DNA of 37,067 nucleotides from Pseudomonadota bacterium (GTDB lineage Bacteria > Pseudomonadota > Gammaproteobacteria > Burkholderiales > Rhodocyclaceae). This document shows, in pieces, positions 1-8,205 of the stretch. Below the pieces are notes generated by a model. It was not told the origin of the DNA, ran no database searches, and was given only the letters and a program-made list of their open reading frames with translations. The stretch spans positions 1-37,067 of the forward strand of contig JAGTRX010000016.1 of assembly GCA_018262285.1 (NCBI GenBank). Direction: 5' to 3'. Position 1 is the stretch's first letter. The number at the start of each line of letters is the position of its first letter. Both the position numbers and the translations under genes were made by a program.

Positions 1-25
1 GAGGAACGGCCAAGCCGGAATCCAG
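1..25. repeat. Possible remnant of a dRS3-like repeat
   Basis: The 12 bases at 14-25 are identical to the outer part of the repeat arm at 22764-22775, read on the opposite strand. The inner half is diverged and the hairpin is not intact. It may be a decayed copy of the same dispersed element, or chance similarity. Confidence 0.25.
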
Positions 26-75
26 AAAGATCGACAAACTGGAAACCGACTTACGCTTTGAGTCAAATTTCCAAA

Positions 76-1068
76 TCAGCGCAGTTGCGTTGCCGAACTG
101 GAGATGAAGGTTTCCCAGAAACCGGCCATGGTACTGGCACCCAAACGCTTGGCAAAGCGCTCGGCGATATTGTCCTTGACCGAGTAATCGAGAAGTTTCT
201 CGGCCTTGATGACATCACGCGCCACCGATTCCACCGTGCCATAACCATCGGCCAGCCCCATCTCAATGCTCTGATTACCCGTCCACATGAGGCCGGAAAA
301 CATTTCCGGCGTTTCCTTCAGGCGTTTGCCGCGTCCGTCTTGCACTACCTTGATGAACTGCTGGTGAATTTCCTTGAGCAGAACTTGGGCATGTGCCTTG
401 TGCGCGGCATTTTCCGGTGAGAAAGGATCGAGAAAGCCCTTGTTGTCGCCAGAAGTCATCAGCCGGCGTTCAACGCCAAGTTTGTCCATGGCGCCGGTGA
501 GGCCGAAACCATCCATCAGCACACCGATCGAGCCAACAATGCTGGCCTTGTTGACATAGATCTTGTCGGCCGCCGCCGCCACGTAATAGCCGCCCGAGGC
601 ACAGATATCCTCAACCACGGCGTAAAAAGGTTTCTTCGGATACTTGGCACGCAAGCGGCGAATTTCGTCATTAATGATGCCCGACTGCACAGGGCTGCCG
701 CCGGGGCTGTTGACCCGCAAAATCACGCCGACGGAGTTCTTTTCTTCAAAAGCGCTCCGCAAGGCATCATTGATCTTTTCCGCGCTGGCTTCACCCTTGG
801 CATCGATCACGCCACGCAAATTGACTACCGCCGTATGCTGTTCTTCACGCACGACATTGCCGCCACCGCCGACCCCGGCCAGTGCCAGCAGGACAAAAAG
901 CAGATAGACGAAGGTGAGCGACTTGAAAACAATACCCCAGCGCCGCCGCGATTTTTGCTCCTGTATGGCAGCGAAAACCAGTTTTTCCAGCGTCTGGTGT
1001 TCCCAGGTCAGCATTTCTGGCCTTTTGGCGGGCTGTCCGGAAGTCGGGGTCGAGGAAAAATCATCCAT
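76..1068 (-). CDS. sppA: S49 family peptidase, SppA-type signal peptide peptidase
   Basis: This is a membrane-anchored serine protease of family S49, which degrades signal peptides left in the inner membrane. The 330-residue protein has a cytoplasmic N-terminal tail, one membrane segment at about residues 46-66, and a single periplasmic protease domain, as in the short SppA type (the E. coli long form is about 618 residues). The conserved RVNSPGG segment lies near residue 118. The probable Ser/Lys dyad is visible: Ser158 in an ASGGYY context and Lys210 in a GDNKGFLDPF context. It is the last minus-strand gene visible, 148 nt downstream of the HAD phosphatase gene, and may share a transcript with rluC. 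No strong Shine-Dalgarno sequence precedes the ATG. The family is secure; the substrate is inferred from the family. Confidence 0.88.
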   Translation of the reverse strand: MDDFSSTPTSGQPAKRPEMLTWEHQTLEKLVFAAIQEQKSRRRWGIVFKSLTFVYLLFVLLALAGVGGGGNVVREEQHTAVVNLRGVIDAKGEASAEKINDALRSAFEEKNSVGVILRVNSPGGSPVQSGIINDEIRRLRAKYPKKPFYAVVEDICASGGYYVAAAADKIYVNKASIVGSIGVLMDGFGLTGAMDKLGVERRLMTSGDNKGFLDPFSPENAAHKAHAQVLLKEIHQQFIKVVQDGRGKRLKETPEMFSGLMWTGNQSIEMGLADGYGTVESVARDVIKAEKLLDYSVKDNIAERFAKRLGASTMAGFWETFISSSATQLR

Positions 1069-1216
1069 GAGGTTTCGTTCTCTGCAGTAAAAAAAGGGGG
1101 AAATTCAGGCGTGAGGCAGGCGGCTTCGCTGCACTCGAAGCCACAAGTATACTCCGGAACCGCAATGGCATTGCGCCATGCGGGCAAGACTTGCAAGCCT
1201 TCGTTGTATCGGCACC

Positions 1217-1870
1217 TCAACCATGCTGCAACAGCCAGCTATCCAATTCTTCGACACTATGCACACAGGCCAGGGGCTCACATTCGGTGAGATGGGCAAC
1301 AGGATGGGCACCATAGCTCACTCCCAGCGCCGCAACCCCGGCGTTATTGGCCATCAGCATGTCGTGCGCGGTATCACCAATCATCAAGGTCGCTTCGGCC
1401 TGCGCGCCAAGTTCGTCCATCAGTTCATGCAGCATTTGCGGATGTGGTTTGGAAAAGCATTCGTCAGCACAACGCGAGGCATGAAATAGAGGGCGCACGC
1501 CGGTGTGAGTCCACGCCCGGGTCAAACCATGACGGCTTTTGCCGGTCGCCACCGCCAGCCGGTATCCTTCTTTTGCGAGTCGCTCAAGCAAGGTTTGTGC
1601 GCCGTCAAACAGGCTCAACTCCTGATCGCGTGCCAGATAATGATGGCGATAGCGCGCCACCATTTCGTCGTAGCGTGATGGCGTCAACTCCGGCACCGCC
1701 GTTGCCAACGCCTCGGCCAAACCAAGGCCGATGACTTGCCGGGCTTGAGCATCCGATGGTTCCGGCAAATCGAGGTCACGGCTGGCAGCGCACATGGCTC
1801 GAACAATGGCCACTGTCGAATCCATCAACGTGCCATCCCAGTCAAAAACGATCAGTTCAAAATTGCGCAT
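1217..1870 (-). CDS. HAD-IA hydrolase, phosphoglycolate phosphatase-like
   Basis: A 217-residue haloacid dehalogenase-superfamily phosphatase with all four motifs. Motif I is DWDGTL with nucleophile Asp10 and acid/base Asp12; motif II is the Thr of VATGKS; motif III is the Lys of SKPHP; motif IV is GDTAHD. A helical cap sits between motifs I and II, as in the Gph/PGMB group. The gene starts 4 nt after rluC stops, and its Shine-Dalgarno (AGGA) overlaps the rluC stop region, so the two are almost certainly co-transcribed. An rluC-HAD-sppA order is common in betaproteobacteria. The substrate cannot be told from sequence: phosphoglycolate or another small phosphoester are both possible. Confidence 0.9.
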   Translation of the reverse strand: MRNFELIVFDWDGTLMDSTVAIVRAMCAASRDLDLPEPSDAQARQVIGLGLAEALATAVPELTPSRYDEMVARYRHHYLARDQELSLFDGAQTLLERLAKEGYRLAVATGKSRHGLTRAWTHTGVRPLFHASRCADECFSKPHPQMLHELMDELGAQAEATLMIGDTAHDMLMANNAGVAALGVSYGAHPVAHLTECEPLACVHSVEELDSWLLQHG

Positions 1871-1874
1871 GAAT

Positions 1875-2879
1875 TCATCCTAAAGAAAGCAACTTGTCGA
1901 GGCCGGCCACACAAAACTCGCGACTGGCGCGCCTATCAAGCTGCGTGACGTAATTAAGCAGCGCCATCGGCACCGGCGCGACCAGTTCCAGCGGCGCCGC
2001 CGACAGCGGATGACGGAAATTCATGCGCCAGGCGTGCAGACCCATGCGTTTGAGTTCACCCCGCCGCAGTTCGTGGTTGGCTGCAAAATCGCCATATTTT
2101 TCGTCACCGAGAATAGGGAAACCCAAATGCGCCAGATGCACGCGAATCTGGTGCGTGCGTCCCGTTTTTAATTGCGCTTCCAGCAGGCTCACCTGCGGCC
2201 AGCGTGCCAGCAGGCGGAACACCGTATGCGCCATCTTGCCTTCCGGCGAAACCCGCACCCGGCGCTCACCAGAATCGGTCAAATACTTGAACAAGGGTTC
2301 GCGCACATGCTGCGTGGTGTTCATCCAGCGCCCGGCCACCAGCACCAGATAGCGCTTGTCCGCCCCGGCGCCATGCTCACGGAACATATCGTGTAAGGCA
2401 GTGAGCGCCAGACGCTTCTTGCCGACGAGCAAGATACCCGAGGTCTCACGATCAAGCCGGTGCGCCAGTTCAAGAAATTTGGCTTCCGGCCGCTGCCGGC
2501 GCAGGGCTTCGATAACACCAAAACTGACGCCACTGCCGCCGTGCACCGCCATGCCATCCGGTTTGTTGATAACGAGCAAGGCTTCGTCCTCGTACAGAAT
2601 CGGCAGATCGACGCGCTCCTTGGCCGCATCCACCACCGCATCCGCCGTCCGCTCGGCCAGACGAATCGGCGGCAGACGCAGTTTGTCACCAACTTTCAAG
2701 CGATAGGTGGCATCCACCCGCTTACTGTTAATGCGGACTTCACCGCTGCGCAAAATGCGGTAGAGATGGCTTTTGGGCACACCCTTGCAATGGCCGATCA
2801 ACCAGTTGTCGAGCCGCTGCCCTTCGGCTTCTTCGCCGATGAAGACATGACTGACGGAATTCTTACCTGCCTCGCTCAT
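1875..2879 (-). CDS. rluC: 23S rRNA pseudouridine synthase RluC
   Basis: A cytoplasmic RluA-family enzyme that isomerises uridines in 23S rRNA (positions 955, 2504 and 2580 in E. coli). The 334-residue protein has an N-terminal S4 RNA-binding domain (about residues 20-80) and the catalytic domain, with the family signature HRLDRETSG; Asp143 is the catalytic aspartate. Length and domain order match RluC better than RluA, which lacks S4, or RluD, whose pattern differs. It is divergent from rne, the same arrangement as in E. coli. No Shine-Dalgarno precedes the ATG at 2879; instead a TATATT box lies only 5 nt upstream, which may mean a leaderless or nearly leaderless mRNA. Confidence 0.92.
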   Translation of the reverse strand: MSEAGKNSVSHVFIGEEAEGQRLDNWLIGHCKGVPKSHLYRILRSGEVRINSKRVDATYRLKVGDKLRLPPIRLAERTADAVVDAAKERVDLPILYEDEALLVINKPDGMAVHGGSGVSFGVIEALRRQRPEAKFLELAHRLDRETSGILLVGKKRLALTALHDMFREHGAGADKRYLVLVAGRWMNTTQHVREPLFKYLTDSGERRVRVSPEGKMAHTVFRLLARWPQVSLLEAQLKTGRTHQIRVHLAHLGFPILGDEKYGDFAANHELRRGELKRMGLHAWRMNFRHPLSAAPLELVAPVPMALLNYVTQLDRRASREFCVAGLDKLLSLG

Positions 2880-2880
2880 T

Positions 2881-2908
2881 TTGAAATATACTCGCTCGGT
2901 TTTATGTC
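2881..2908 (+). promoter_or_regulatory. Weak candidate rne promoter
   Basis: TTGAAA at 2881-2886 (5 of 6 to the -35 consensus), a 16-nt spacer, then TATGTC at 2903-2908, a poor -10. If real, the rne leader would be about 365 nt. It overlaps the candidate rluC -10 on the other strand. Pattern match only. Confidence 0.22.
2885..2890 (-). promoter_or_regulatory. Candidate rluC -10 box next to the start codon
   Basis: TATATT on the minus strand, 5 nt upstream of the rluC ATG, with no Shine-Dalgarno between them. A start of transcription at or just inside the ATG would give a leaderless message. No good -35 is seen at 17 nt. Confidence 0.3.
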
Positions 2909-3002
2909 TCGGCTTGTAAGAGAATCCTCGCCATGAGACCGACTGCCCCCGCTCGACAGGTTTCTCTGTTTGCGGCTGCGTGACGGCAGGCTCGGATGCT
3001 CA

Positions 3003-3021
3003 CTTGCGCCAAACGCGCAAG
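3003..3021 (+). promoter_or_regulatory. Stem-loop in the rne leader
   Basis: A perfect 7-bp stem (CTTGCGC / GCGCAAG) with a 5-nt loop CAAAC, about 265 nt upstream of the rne start codon. It is a candidate counterpart of the leader hairpins that mediate RNase E autoregulation in enterobacteria; the sequence is not homologous in any way I can see, so the role is inferred from position. Confidence 0.35.
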
Positions 3022-3282
3022 CCAGGCCAGCGTAAATCAACTGGTTGTCTTCGCTCACCAAAAGTAGCGATGGTAAATGAAATAGTGCTCTACCGGCACG
3101 CACGGAATCCCCCGTTGCAGATATTTTCCGGGTCGCGACATCGCGGCTCGTTGTTGCGAACCTTCAAACCCGCTGTTGCCACTGAACCGAAAAACCTCAT
3201 GACGCAACCCCACTCCTGAACGTATCGCCGCCTGCGCGGGCGCTTCCTGATTGTGCATCCAGGGCACAGGAGCCCCACCATA

Positions 3283-5922
3283 ATGAAACGCATGCTTTTC
3301 AATGCGACACAGGCCGAAGAACTTCGTGTCGCCATTGTCGATGGTCAGAAACTGATTGATCTCGACATTGAATCGGCCGCCAAGGAACAACGCAAAAGCA
3401 ACATCTATAAGGGTATTATCACCCGCATCGAGCCCAGCCTCGAAGCCTGTTTCGTCGATTATGGCGCTGACCGGCACGGTTTTCTGCCCTTCAAGGAAGT
3501 CTCGCGCGTTTTTTTCCAGCCCGGTGTCGAGGCCAATCGCGCCAAAATCAGCGAAGCGCTTAAAGAAGGCCAGGAAATCATCATCCAGGTCGACAAGGAC
3601 GAACGCGGCAACAAGGGCGCGGCGCTGACCACCTACATCTCACTAGCCGGCCGTTATCTGGTGCTGATGCCCAACAACCCGCGCGGCGGCGGCGTCTCGC
3701 GCCGTGTCGATGGCGACGACCGCACCGAACTGCGCGAAACCATGGATCAACTCGAAGTGCCTGCCGGCATGAGCCTGATCGCCCGTACCGCTGCCATCGG
3801 CCGCCAGGCCGAAGAATTGCAATGGGATTTGAACTACCTGCTGCAACTATGGCGCGCCATCGAAGGCGTTGCCCGCGAACAGAAGGGGCCTCTGCTCATA
3901 TACCAGGAGGGCAGTCTGGTCATCCGCGCCATTCGCGATTATTTCCAGCCGGAAATCGGCGAAATCCTCATCGACACCGACGACATTTTCGAGCAGGCGC
4001 GCGCTTTCATGGCGCAGGTGATGCCGGGCAACGTCAATCGCGTCAAGCGCTACAGCGACGACGTCCCGCTCTTCTCGCGCTTCCAGATTGAGCACCAGAT
4101 CGAAACTGCCTTCGGACGCCAGGTCAATCTGCCCTCCGGCGGCGCCATCGTCATCGATCATACGGAAGCGCTAGTCGCTGTTGACGTTAACTCTGGCCGC
4201 GCCACCAAAGGCGCTGACATCGAAGAAACCGCACTCAAGACCAATCTCGAAGCCGCCGAAGAAATCGCCCGCCAATTGCGCCTGCGCGACTTGGGTGGTC
4301 TCATCGTCATTGACTTCATCGACATGGAAAGCACCCGTAACCAGCGCGAAGTCGAAAATTGCCTGAAAGATGGCCTGCGTTTCGACCGTGCCCGCGTCCA
4401 GATGGGCAAAATCAGCCGCTTCGGCCTGATGGAACTGTCACGCCAGCGCTTGCGCCCGGCGCTGGCCGAAACCAGCTACATCCCCTGCCCGCGCTGCACC
4501 GGCACCGGCCACATCCGTTCGGTGGAATCGGCGGCGCTGCACATCCTGCGCATCCTTGAAGAAGAGGCCATGAAGGACAACACCGGTGCCCTGCACGCCC
4601 AGGTTCCGGTTGATGTCGCCACTTTCCTGCTCAACGAAAAGCGGGCTGACATCCAGGCCGTCGAACTGCGCCACAAGGTCAACATCCTGCTCATCCCCAA
4701 TATCAACCTGGAAACGCCGGCGCATTCCATCATCCGGCTGCGTCACGACGAGCTCAACCAGGAAGAAGTGCGCGAACCTTCCTACCGCATGGTGGACGCT
4801 CCCGCCGACGAGGCCTACAAGCCCCAAGCCATGCAGCAAGAGGGCGTCAAAGCCAAGCAGCAGGCGGTTATTCGCGGCATCGTCCCCGACCAGCCAGCGC
4901 CCATTCTGCCGGAAAGACAGGCAGCGAAGGCTCCCACCGAAGAACAACCGGGAATTCTGACCAAAATATTCTCCTGGTTCCGCGCCGCGCCAAAGCCGAC
5001 CGAAGCACCTGCCACACCTGTTTCGCCCAAGAAGGGACGCGATGGCCGTCGTGAGCGACCGGAAGGCCGTGATGGTCGCCGTGGCGGACGCAACAACCGC
5101 CGTGACGAAGAAAAGAACGAGGGAGGCAACGAACGCCAGCGCGGTAATCGCAACGAAAAACCGACCGCACCACGTGATGAAAACGCCAGCCCGCAGCGCC
5201 CGCCGCAGGAACGCAAACCACGCAACGAACGCAAACCACGCAATGAACGCCCGGGTTTGCCGGTCGAGGCTGGTGATACCAAGCCGGATTCCGCTGCAGC
5301 AGCCCTCACTGACGTCAGCGCCGCATTGATCGCCCCCGTGACGACACCAGAAGGCGGCGACGAACAGGGCAGCAGCCGTCGTCGTGGTCGTCGTGGCGGA
5401 CGTGGCCGTGGCGAACGTCGTAACGAGGCTGGCGAATCAGCAGTGCAGGAAACTGTCATTGAAACAACTTTGGGCTCGGCGCAAATTGCACCGACACCAG
5501 CGTTGGCAGAAGACAAGACAATTGCTGCATCTATTGCCTCCGTCGCCCTGCCTGAACCGGAAAACACAGCTCCAGTTCAAATGCCGCTAGCGATCGAACC
5601 TGCTGTTGCTGCTCAAGCGGCGCCGGTCGTCATCGAAACGTCAGCCCCACCGGCTGCTGCACCGGTTGAAGTGATTATGGAAAAACCCGCCCCTGCACCG
5701 GTTGTCAGTGCACCACCGCCGCCAGTAGTCGAAGTCAAACCCGTCGATCTCGACAAGGTTTTGGCCGAAAGCGGCTTGCAGCTGGTGCAAACCGCTGCCG
5801 CCCCGGCAACGCCGCCAGCCGAACCGGAAGTCCGCCTCGGTCGCCCACGCCGCAGCCCTCCACCTGTTGCAGCAGCCGACGAACCGCTACTCATCGTTGA
5901 AACGCAAAAACCGACGGAATAA
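3283..5922 (+). CDS. rne: Ribonuclease E
   Basis: The endoribonuclease that starts mRNA decay and processes 9S rRNA and tRNA precursors, and scaffolds the degradosome at the inner membrane. The ATG at 3283 gives the conserved [10 protein letters not shown] start with AGGAG 10 nt upstream; an in-frame GTG 30 nt earlier is unlikely. The protein is 879 residues: S1 domain near residues 35-120, catalytic Asp301 ([11 protein letters not shown]) and Asp344 (VIDFIDM), matching E. coli D303 and D346, and the Zn-link CPRC at Cys402/Cys405. From about residue 550 the chain is a low-complexity scaffold, first Arg/Glu/Gly/Asn-rich (RNA binding), then Pro/Ala-rich, ending in a GRPRR...DEPLLIVET tail typical of betaproteobacterial RNase E. 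Full-length RNase E rather than RNase G. A strong terminator follows. Confidence 0.97.
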   Translation: MKRMLFNATQAEELRVAIVDGQKLIDLDIESAAKEQRKSNIYKGIITRIEPSLEACFVDYGADRHGFLPFKEVSRVFFQPGVEANRAKISEALKEGQEIIIQVDKDERGNKGAALTTYISLAGRYLVLMPNNPRGGGVSRRVDGDDRTELRETMDQLEVPAGMSLIARTAAIGRQAEELQWDLNYLLQLWRAIEGVAREQKGPLLIYQEGSLVIRAIRDYFQPEIGEILIDTDDIFEQARAFMAQVMPGNVNRVKRYSDDVPLFSRFQIEHQIETAFGRQVNLPSGGAIVIDHTEALVAVDVNSGRATKGADIEETALKTNLEAAEEIARQLRLRDLGGLIVIDFIDMESTRNQREVENCLKDGLRFDRARVQMGKISRFGLMELSRQRLRPALAETSYIPCPRCTGTGHIRSVESAALHILRILEEEAMKDNTGALHAQVPVDVATFLLNEKRADIQAVELRHKVNILLIPNINLETPAHSIIRLRHDELNQEEVREPSYRMVDAPADEAYKPQAMQQEGVKAKQQAVIRGIVPDQPAPILPERQAAKAPTEEQPGILTKIFSWFRAAPKPTEAPATPVSPKKGRDGRRERPEGRDGRRGGRNNRRDEEKNEGGNERQRGNRNEKPTAPRDENASPQRPPQERKPRNERKPRNERPGLPVEAGDTKPDSAAAALTDVSAALIAPVTTPEGGDEQGSSRRRGRRGGRGRGERRNEAGESAVQETVIETTLGSAQIAPTPALAEDKTIAASIASVALPEPENTAPVQMPLAIEPAVAAQAAPVVIETSAPPAAAPVEVIMEKPAPAPVVSAPPPPVVEVKPVDLDKVLAESGLQLVQTAAAPATPPAEPEVRLGRPRRSPPPVAAADEPLLIVETQKPTE
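5209..5244 (+). repeat. Tandem 18-bp repeat in the rne scaffold region
   Basis: Two in-frame copies of an 18-bp unit (GAACGCAAACCACGCAAY, one base different) encode the hexapeptide ERKPRN twice, followed by a partial third ER. It adds basic RNA-binding-type sequence to the unstructured scaffold and is a likely site of copy-number change. Confidence 0.85.
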
Positions 5923-5939
5923 GAAACGCTTCATCATCG

Positions 5940-5973
5940 AAATGGCCATGGATTGCTCCATGGCCATTTTTTT
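5940..5973 (+). terminator. Rho-independent terminator of rne
   Basis: A perfect 12-bp stem (5940-5951 with 5958-5969), 6-nt loop ATTGCT, followed by a run of seven T ending at 5973. It lies 17 nt after the rne stop. The opposite strand also begins with A/T-rich flanks, so it may also stop transcripts of the receiver gene coming from the right. Confidence 0.93.
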
Positions 5974-6015
5974 CGACAGCCGAATCGAAAAGCCAGGTTC
6001 GATCTGAAATTGGAA

Positions 6016-6393
6016 TTACCAGCCAAGCACTTTCTTGATCTGCACCTGCAGTTGATCCGGTTTGAAGGGTTTGATGACGAAACCCGAAATCCCGAGGGCG
6101 ACCGCATCCAGTACGTCTTTCTTGTTCGCACCAACCGCCAGCAGCATGATGACCGGCAAGGACTTCAATTTATCGTCCTGGCGCACGGCATGCATCAATT
6201 CAGCAGCACTTATTCCCGGCATGACAGTGTCGGCAATCATCAAATCGTAGTGCCGGGATTGCAGTTTGCGCAGCGCATCAGCGCCGTTGCTCACCTGGTC
6301 AATATTCAAATCGGAACGATTGCATGAGAGCAATAGTTGCACCACTGCCGTACGCACATTCGCCTGGTCATCAGCAATCAAAATATGCGAAAT
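6016..6393 (-). CDS. Single-domain response regulator, atypical receiver, apparent ATT start
   Basis: A lone CheY-like receiver domain of about 125 residues with no output domain. The acidic pair follows ILI in strand 1, the phosphoacceptor Asp lies in MIADTVMPG, and the conserved Lys is in VIKPFKP. The usual Thr/Ser after strand 4 is replaced by Leu (VIMLLAVG), so the signalling switch may be altered. Start choice is odd: the frame has no ATG or GTG. AAGGAG at 6401-6406 lies 7 nt before ATT at 6393, giving an N-terminus (M)SHILIADD exactly like a normal receiver; the alternative TTG at 6381 is about 19 nt from the Shine-Dalgarno and would cut strand 1. It lies downstream of, and on the same strand as, a receiver-TPR regulator and histidine kinase, and may share their phosphate flow. 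Confidence 0.85.
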   Translation of the reverse strand: MSHILIADDQANVRTAVVQLLLSCNRSDLNIDQVSNGADALRKLQSRHYDLMIADTVMPGISAAELMHAVRQDDKLKSLPVIMLLAVGANKKDVLDAVALGISGFVIKPFKPDQLQVQIKKVLGW

Positions 6394-6400
6394 AATAATT

Positions 6401-6449
6401 CTCCTTGTCGTCTTGAGGATGGATTATCCTACATTACTCCATTGGGCAA
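6401..6449 (-). promoter_or_regulatory. Candidate promoter and ribosome-binding site of the lone receiver gene
   Basis: On the minus strand, TTGCCC (6449-6444), a short 15-nt spacer and GATAAT (6428-6423) precede AAGGAG (6406-6401). The implied leader is about 20 nt and places initiation at the ATT codon, not at the later TTG. The rest of 6450-6561 shows only a small CCATG-AA-CATGG palindrome at 6452-6463. Confidence 0.35.
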
Positions 6450-6561
6450 TTCCATGAACATGGTTGGCAGAGCGCATGGCATTACGCGAGGACGACGAAA
6501 TTTCAACTCAACTTCAGCCAACAGCATCTCCAATTACCGTTCCCACACTCTGCGCTGCCTA

Positions 6562-8205
6562 TCAGTTACTGCCAAGCGCCTCCAGTTTTGCCATCAGTTG
6601 AGAAAAGCGCGATTCACTTGGCGACAGTTGATTGGCCGCCAACAGATTACCGCGTGTTTCGCGAATCATGGCAGGCTCGGTGCCACTTTTCTCCATGTAG
6701 GCAATCATGACATGCGCAGAATTGAGCAGTAAGCGAACGTTGTGTGGCATCTTCTCGAGCGCACTGCGTAATTTGTCGATGGCTTCCTCGAATTTTCCCT
6801 CCTTGGCCAGAAGGGTACCGGCGTCCATCATATTGATGGCATCTTTGCGCGAGAACTCCATCAATTCGTCCCCTTTTTCGGAGAGGCCGGTCTTACGCAG
6901 AATTTCGCGAACCGCAGCAAGTTTGGCTTTATCCTCGGGGTTATTCATGACTTCCGACTGGAGCAGCGCGAGCCCCTTCTCTTGCTCGCCGGTGGCCAGC
7001 AGCAGTTCGGCCATCTCACGGGTGGAGGCCGAATCGATCCTGGCGCTTGAGCGTTCGATCATGGCGGAGAGTTCCTTGGCCACCTCCCTTGCCTTGATCG
7101 GATCGCCATTCTGATGATAGACCAAGCCTTCCACTGACTTGGCTTTAAGGCGGACTTCCTCACCGTCAAATTTCTTGCTCATCTGTTCGAGCACGCGCAA
7201 CGCCTCTTGTGGATTGGCCTTGCTGCTGATGGTCTTGGCCAACCCGATATAGGCATCCGGTGTTTTGCGGGCGGAATGTTCGGCGAGACTGACAGTCTTG
7301 CGAAAAGCTTTTTCGGCGCGGTCGAGCTTGCCGGTTTTCAGCGAAAGATCGCCGATGACGCGTTGCCGGAGGTGTGAGTTGGGTGAGAGTTCAATCGCCC
7401 GTTCGAGGATATTTTCGGCCTTGTCGTTCTCGCCTAAGGCCTGATAGGTGTCGGCGAGACAATCATAGGCTTCGAGATAGCTGCGATTGTTGTCGACGAG
7501 CTGTTCAAGCAAGTCGCGGGCGGATTCGTAATCACCGGTCTGGATATGCGTCTTGGCCAGACCAAGTTGCGCCCAGGGAACATCGCGCGTAGCCAGAAGA
7601 TTTTCGTAGGCGGCACGCGCCTTGTCGGGCTGGCCGGACTGCATTTGCAAATTGCATTTGAGCCGCAGCAGTTCGACTGCATTGGCCTTGTCGATGGCAG
7701 CGCGTTCTTCGCACAAACGAATGGCCTTGAGGAAATCGCGAGCAGCGATGGCACGGTCGATTTCAATGAAATTTTTCTTCTTGGCGTTGATCTTCTGGAT
7801 GCGACTGGTAAGTATGGCCTCAGTCACCGGTTTGATCAGGTAGGCATCGGGTTGGATCTCGGCGGTACCCATGACCGTGTCCGTAGTCTTCTCGGCAGTG
7901 ACCATGATCCAGCAACAGCTTGGCCCGATCAGGTTCTTGAATTTGGCTTCTTCCAGTATTTGCATGCCGTTCTGGCCGGCTCCCAGATTGAAGTCACAGA
8001 GCACCACGTCATAGCGCTTCTTGCCGAGCAACGAAATCGCTTCGGGGCCATTGGATGCCGTATCTATAGACTTGGGATTGGCACCGCAATTGCGCAGTAC
8101 AGTCGTTAACATGCCACGCATGCCGAGGAAATCGTCGATGACCAGAAAAGTGCTGTTGGCGATGAGTTTGTTGTCACCTTCCCCGGTGATAAGCGGATTT
8201 GTCAT
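6562..8205 (-). CDS. Response regulator with receiver domain and TPR array
   Basis: A 547-residue soluble protein: a receiver domain at residues 18-135 followed by about eight tetratricopeptide-type helical repeats to the C-terminus. Receiver residues are complete: Asp24/Asp25 (VIDD), phosphoacceptor Asp71 (VVLCDFNLG), Thr103 (MVTAEK) and Lys125 (LIKPVT). TPR signatures with W/LG-Y-A-P spacing are clearest around residues 210-300 and 455-500. There is no DNA-binding or enzymatic output, so phosphorylation probably controls protein-protein contacts through the TPR superhelix. Its ATG overlaps the stop of the upstream histidine kinase gene (ATGA), indicating translational coupling and a cognate pair. 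Receiver-TPR proteins are known as a family but the targets of this one are unknown. Confidence 0.9.
   Translation of the reverse strand: MTNPLITGEGDNKLIANSTFLVIDDFLGMRGMLTTVLRNCGANPKSIDTASNGPEAISLLGKKRYDVVLCDFNLGAGQNGMQILEEAKFKNLIGPSCCWIMVTAEKTTDTVMGTAEIQPDAYLIKPVTEAILTSRIQKINAKKKNFIEIDRAIAARDFLKAIRLCEERAAIDKANAVELLRLKCNLQMQSGQPDKARAAYENLLATRDVPWAQLGLAKTHIQTGDYESARDLLEQLVDNNRSYLEAYDCLADTYQALGENDKAENILERAIELSPNSHLRQRVIGDLSLKTGKLDRAEKAFRKTVSLAEHSARKTPDAYIGLAKTISSKANPQEALRVLEQMSKKFDGEEVRLKAKSVEGLVYHQNGDPIKAREVAKELSAMIERSSARIDSASTREMAELLLATGEQEKGLALLQSEVMNNPEDKAKLAAVREILRKTGLSEKGDELMEFSRKDAINMMDAGTLLAKEGKFEEAIDKLRSALEKMPHNVRLLLNSAHVMIAYMEKSGTEPAMIRETRGNLLAANQLSPSESRFSQLMAKLEALGSN

Larger units (their letters stand above)
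2880..3282. other. rluC-rne intergenic region, long rne leader
   Basis: About 400 nt without a convincing gene. Short open frames on both strands here (for example minus 2876-3103) have no recognisable content and no ribosome-binding site. The region must hold the promoters of both divergent genes. In E. coli rne is autoregulated through a 5' leader of about 360 nt with stem-loops cleaved by RNase E; the long gap here fits a similar leader, but that is inference. One clean stem-loop is visible at 3003-3021. Confidence 0.5.

Noticed and set aside
1-75. Possible end of a gene left of sppA
   Set aside because: Plus-strand frames are open from the edge to stops at about 61 and beyond, but 20-30 residues are too few to recognise and sppA overlaps them.
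2876-3219. Short open frames in the rne leader on both strands
   Set aside because: No family resemblance, no ribosome-binding site, and they overlap the expected promoters.
3253-3282. GTG start 30 nt upstream for rne
   Set aside because: The ATG at 3283 gives the conserved [10 protein letters not shown] and has AGGAG at a good distance.
4815-5567. A 250-codon minus-strand frame
   Set aside because: Shadow of the Arg/Pro/Ala-rich scaffold of RNase E; low-complexity Ser/Arg/Pro product.
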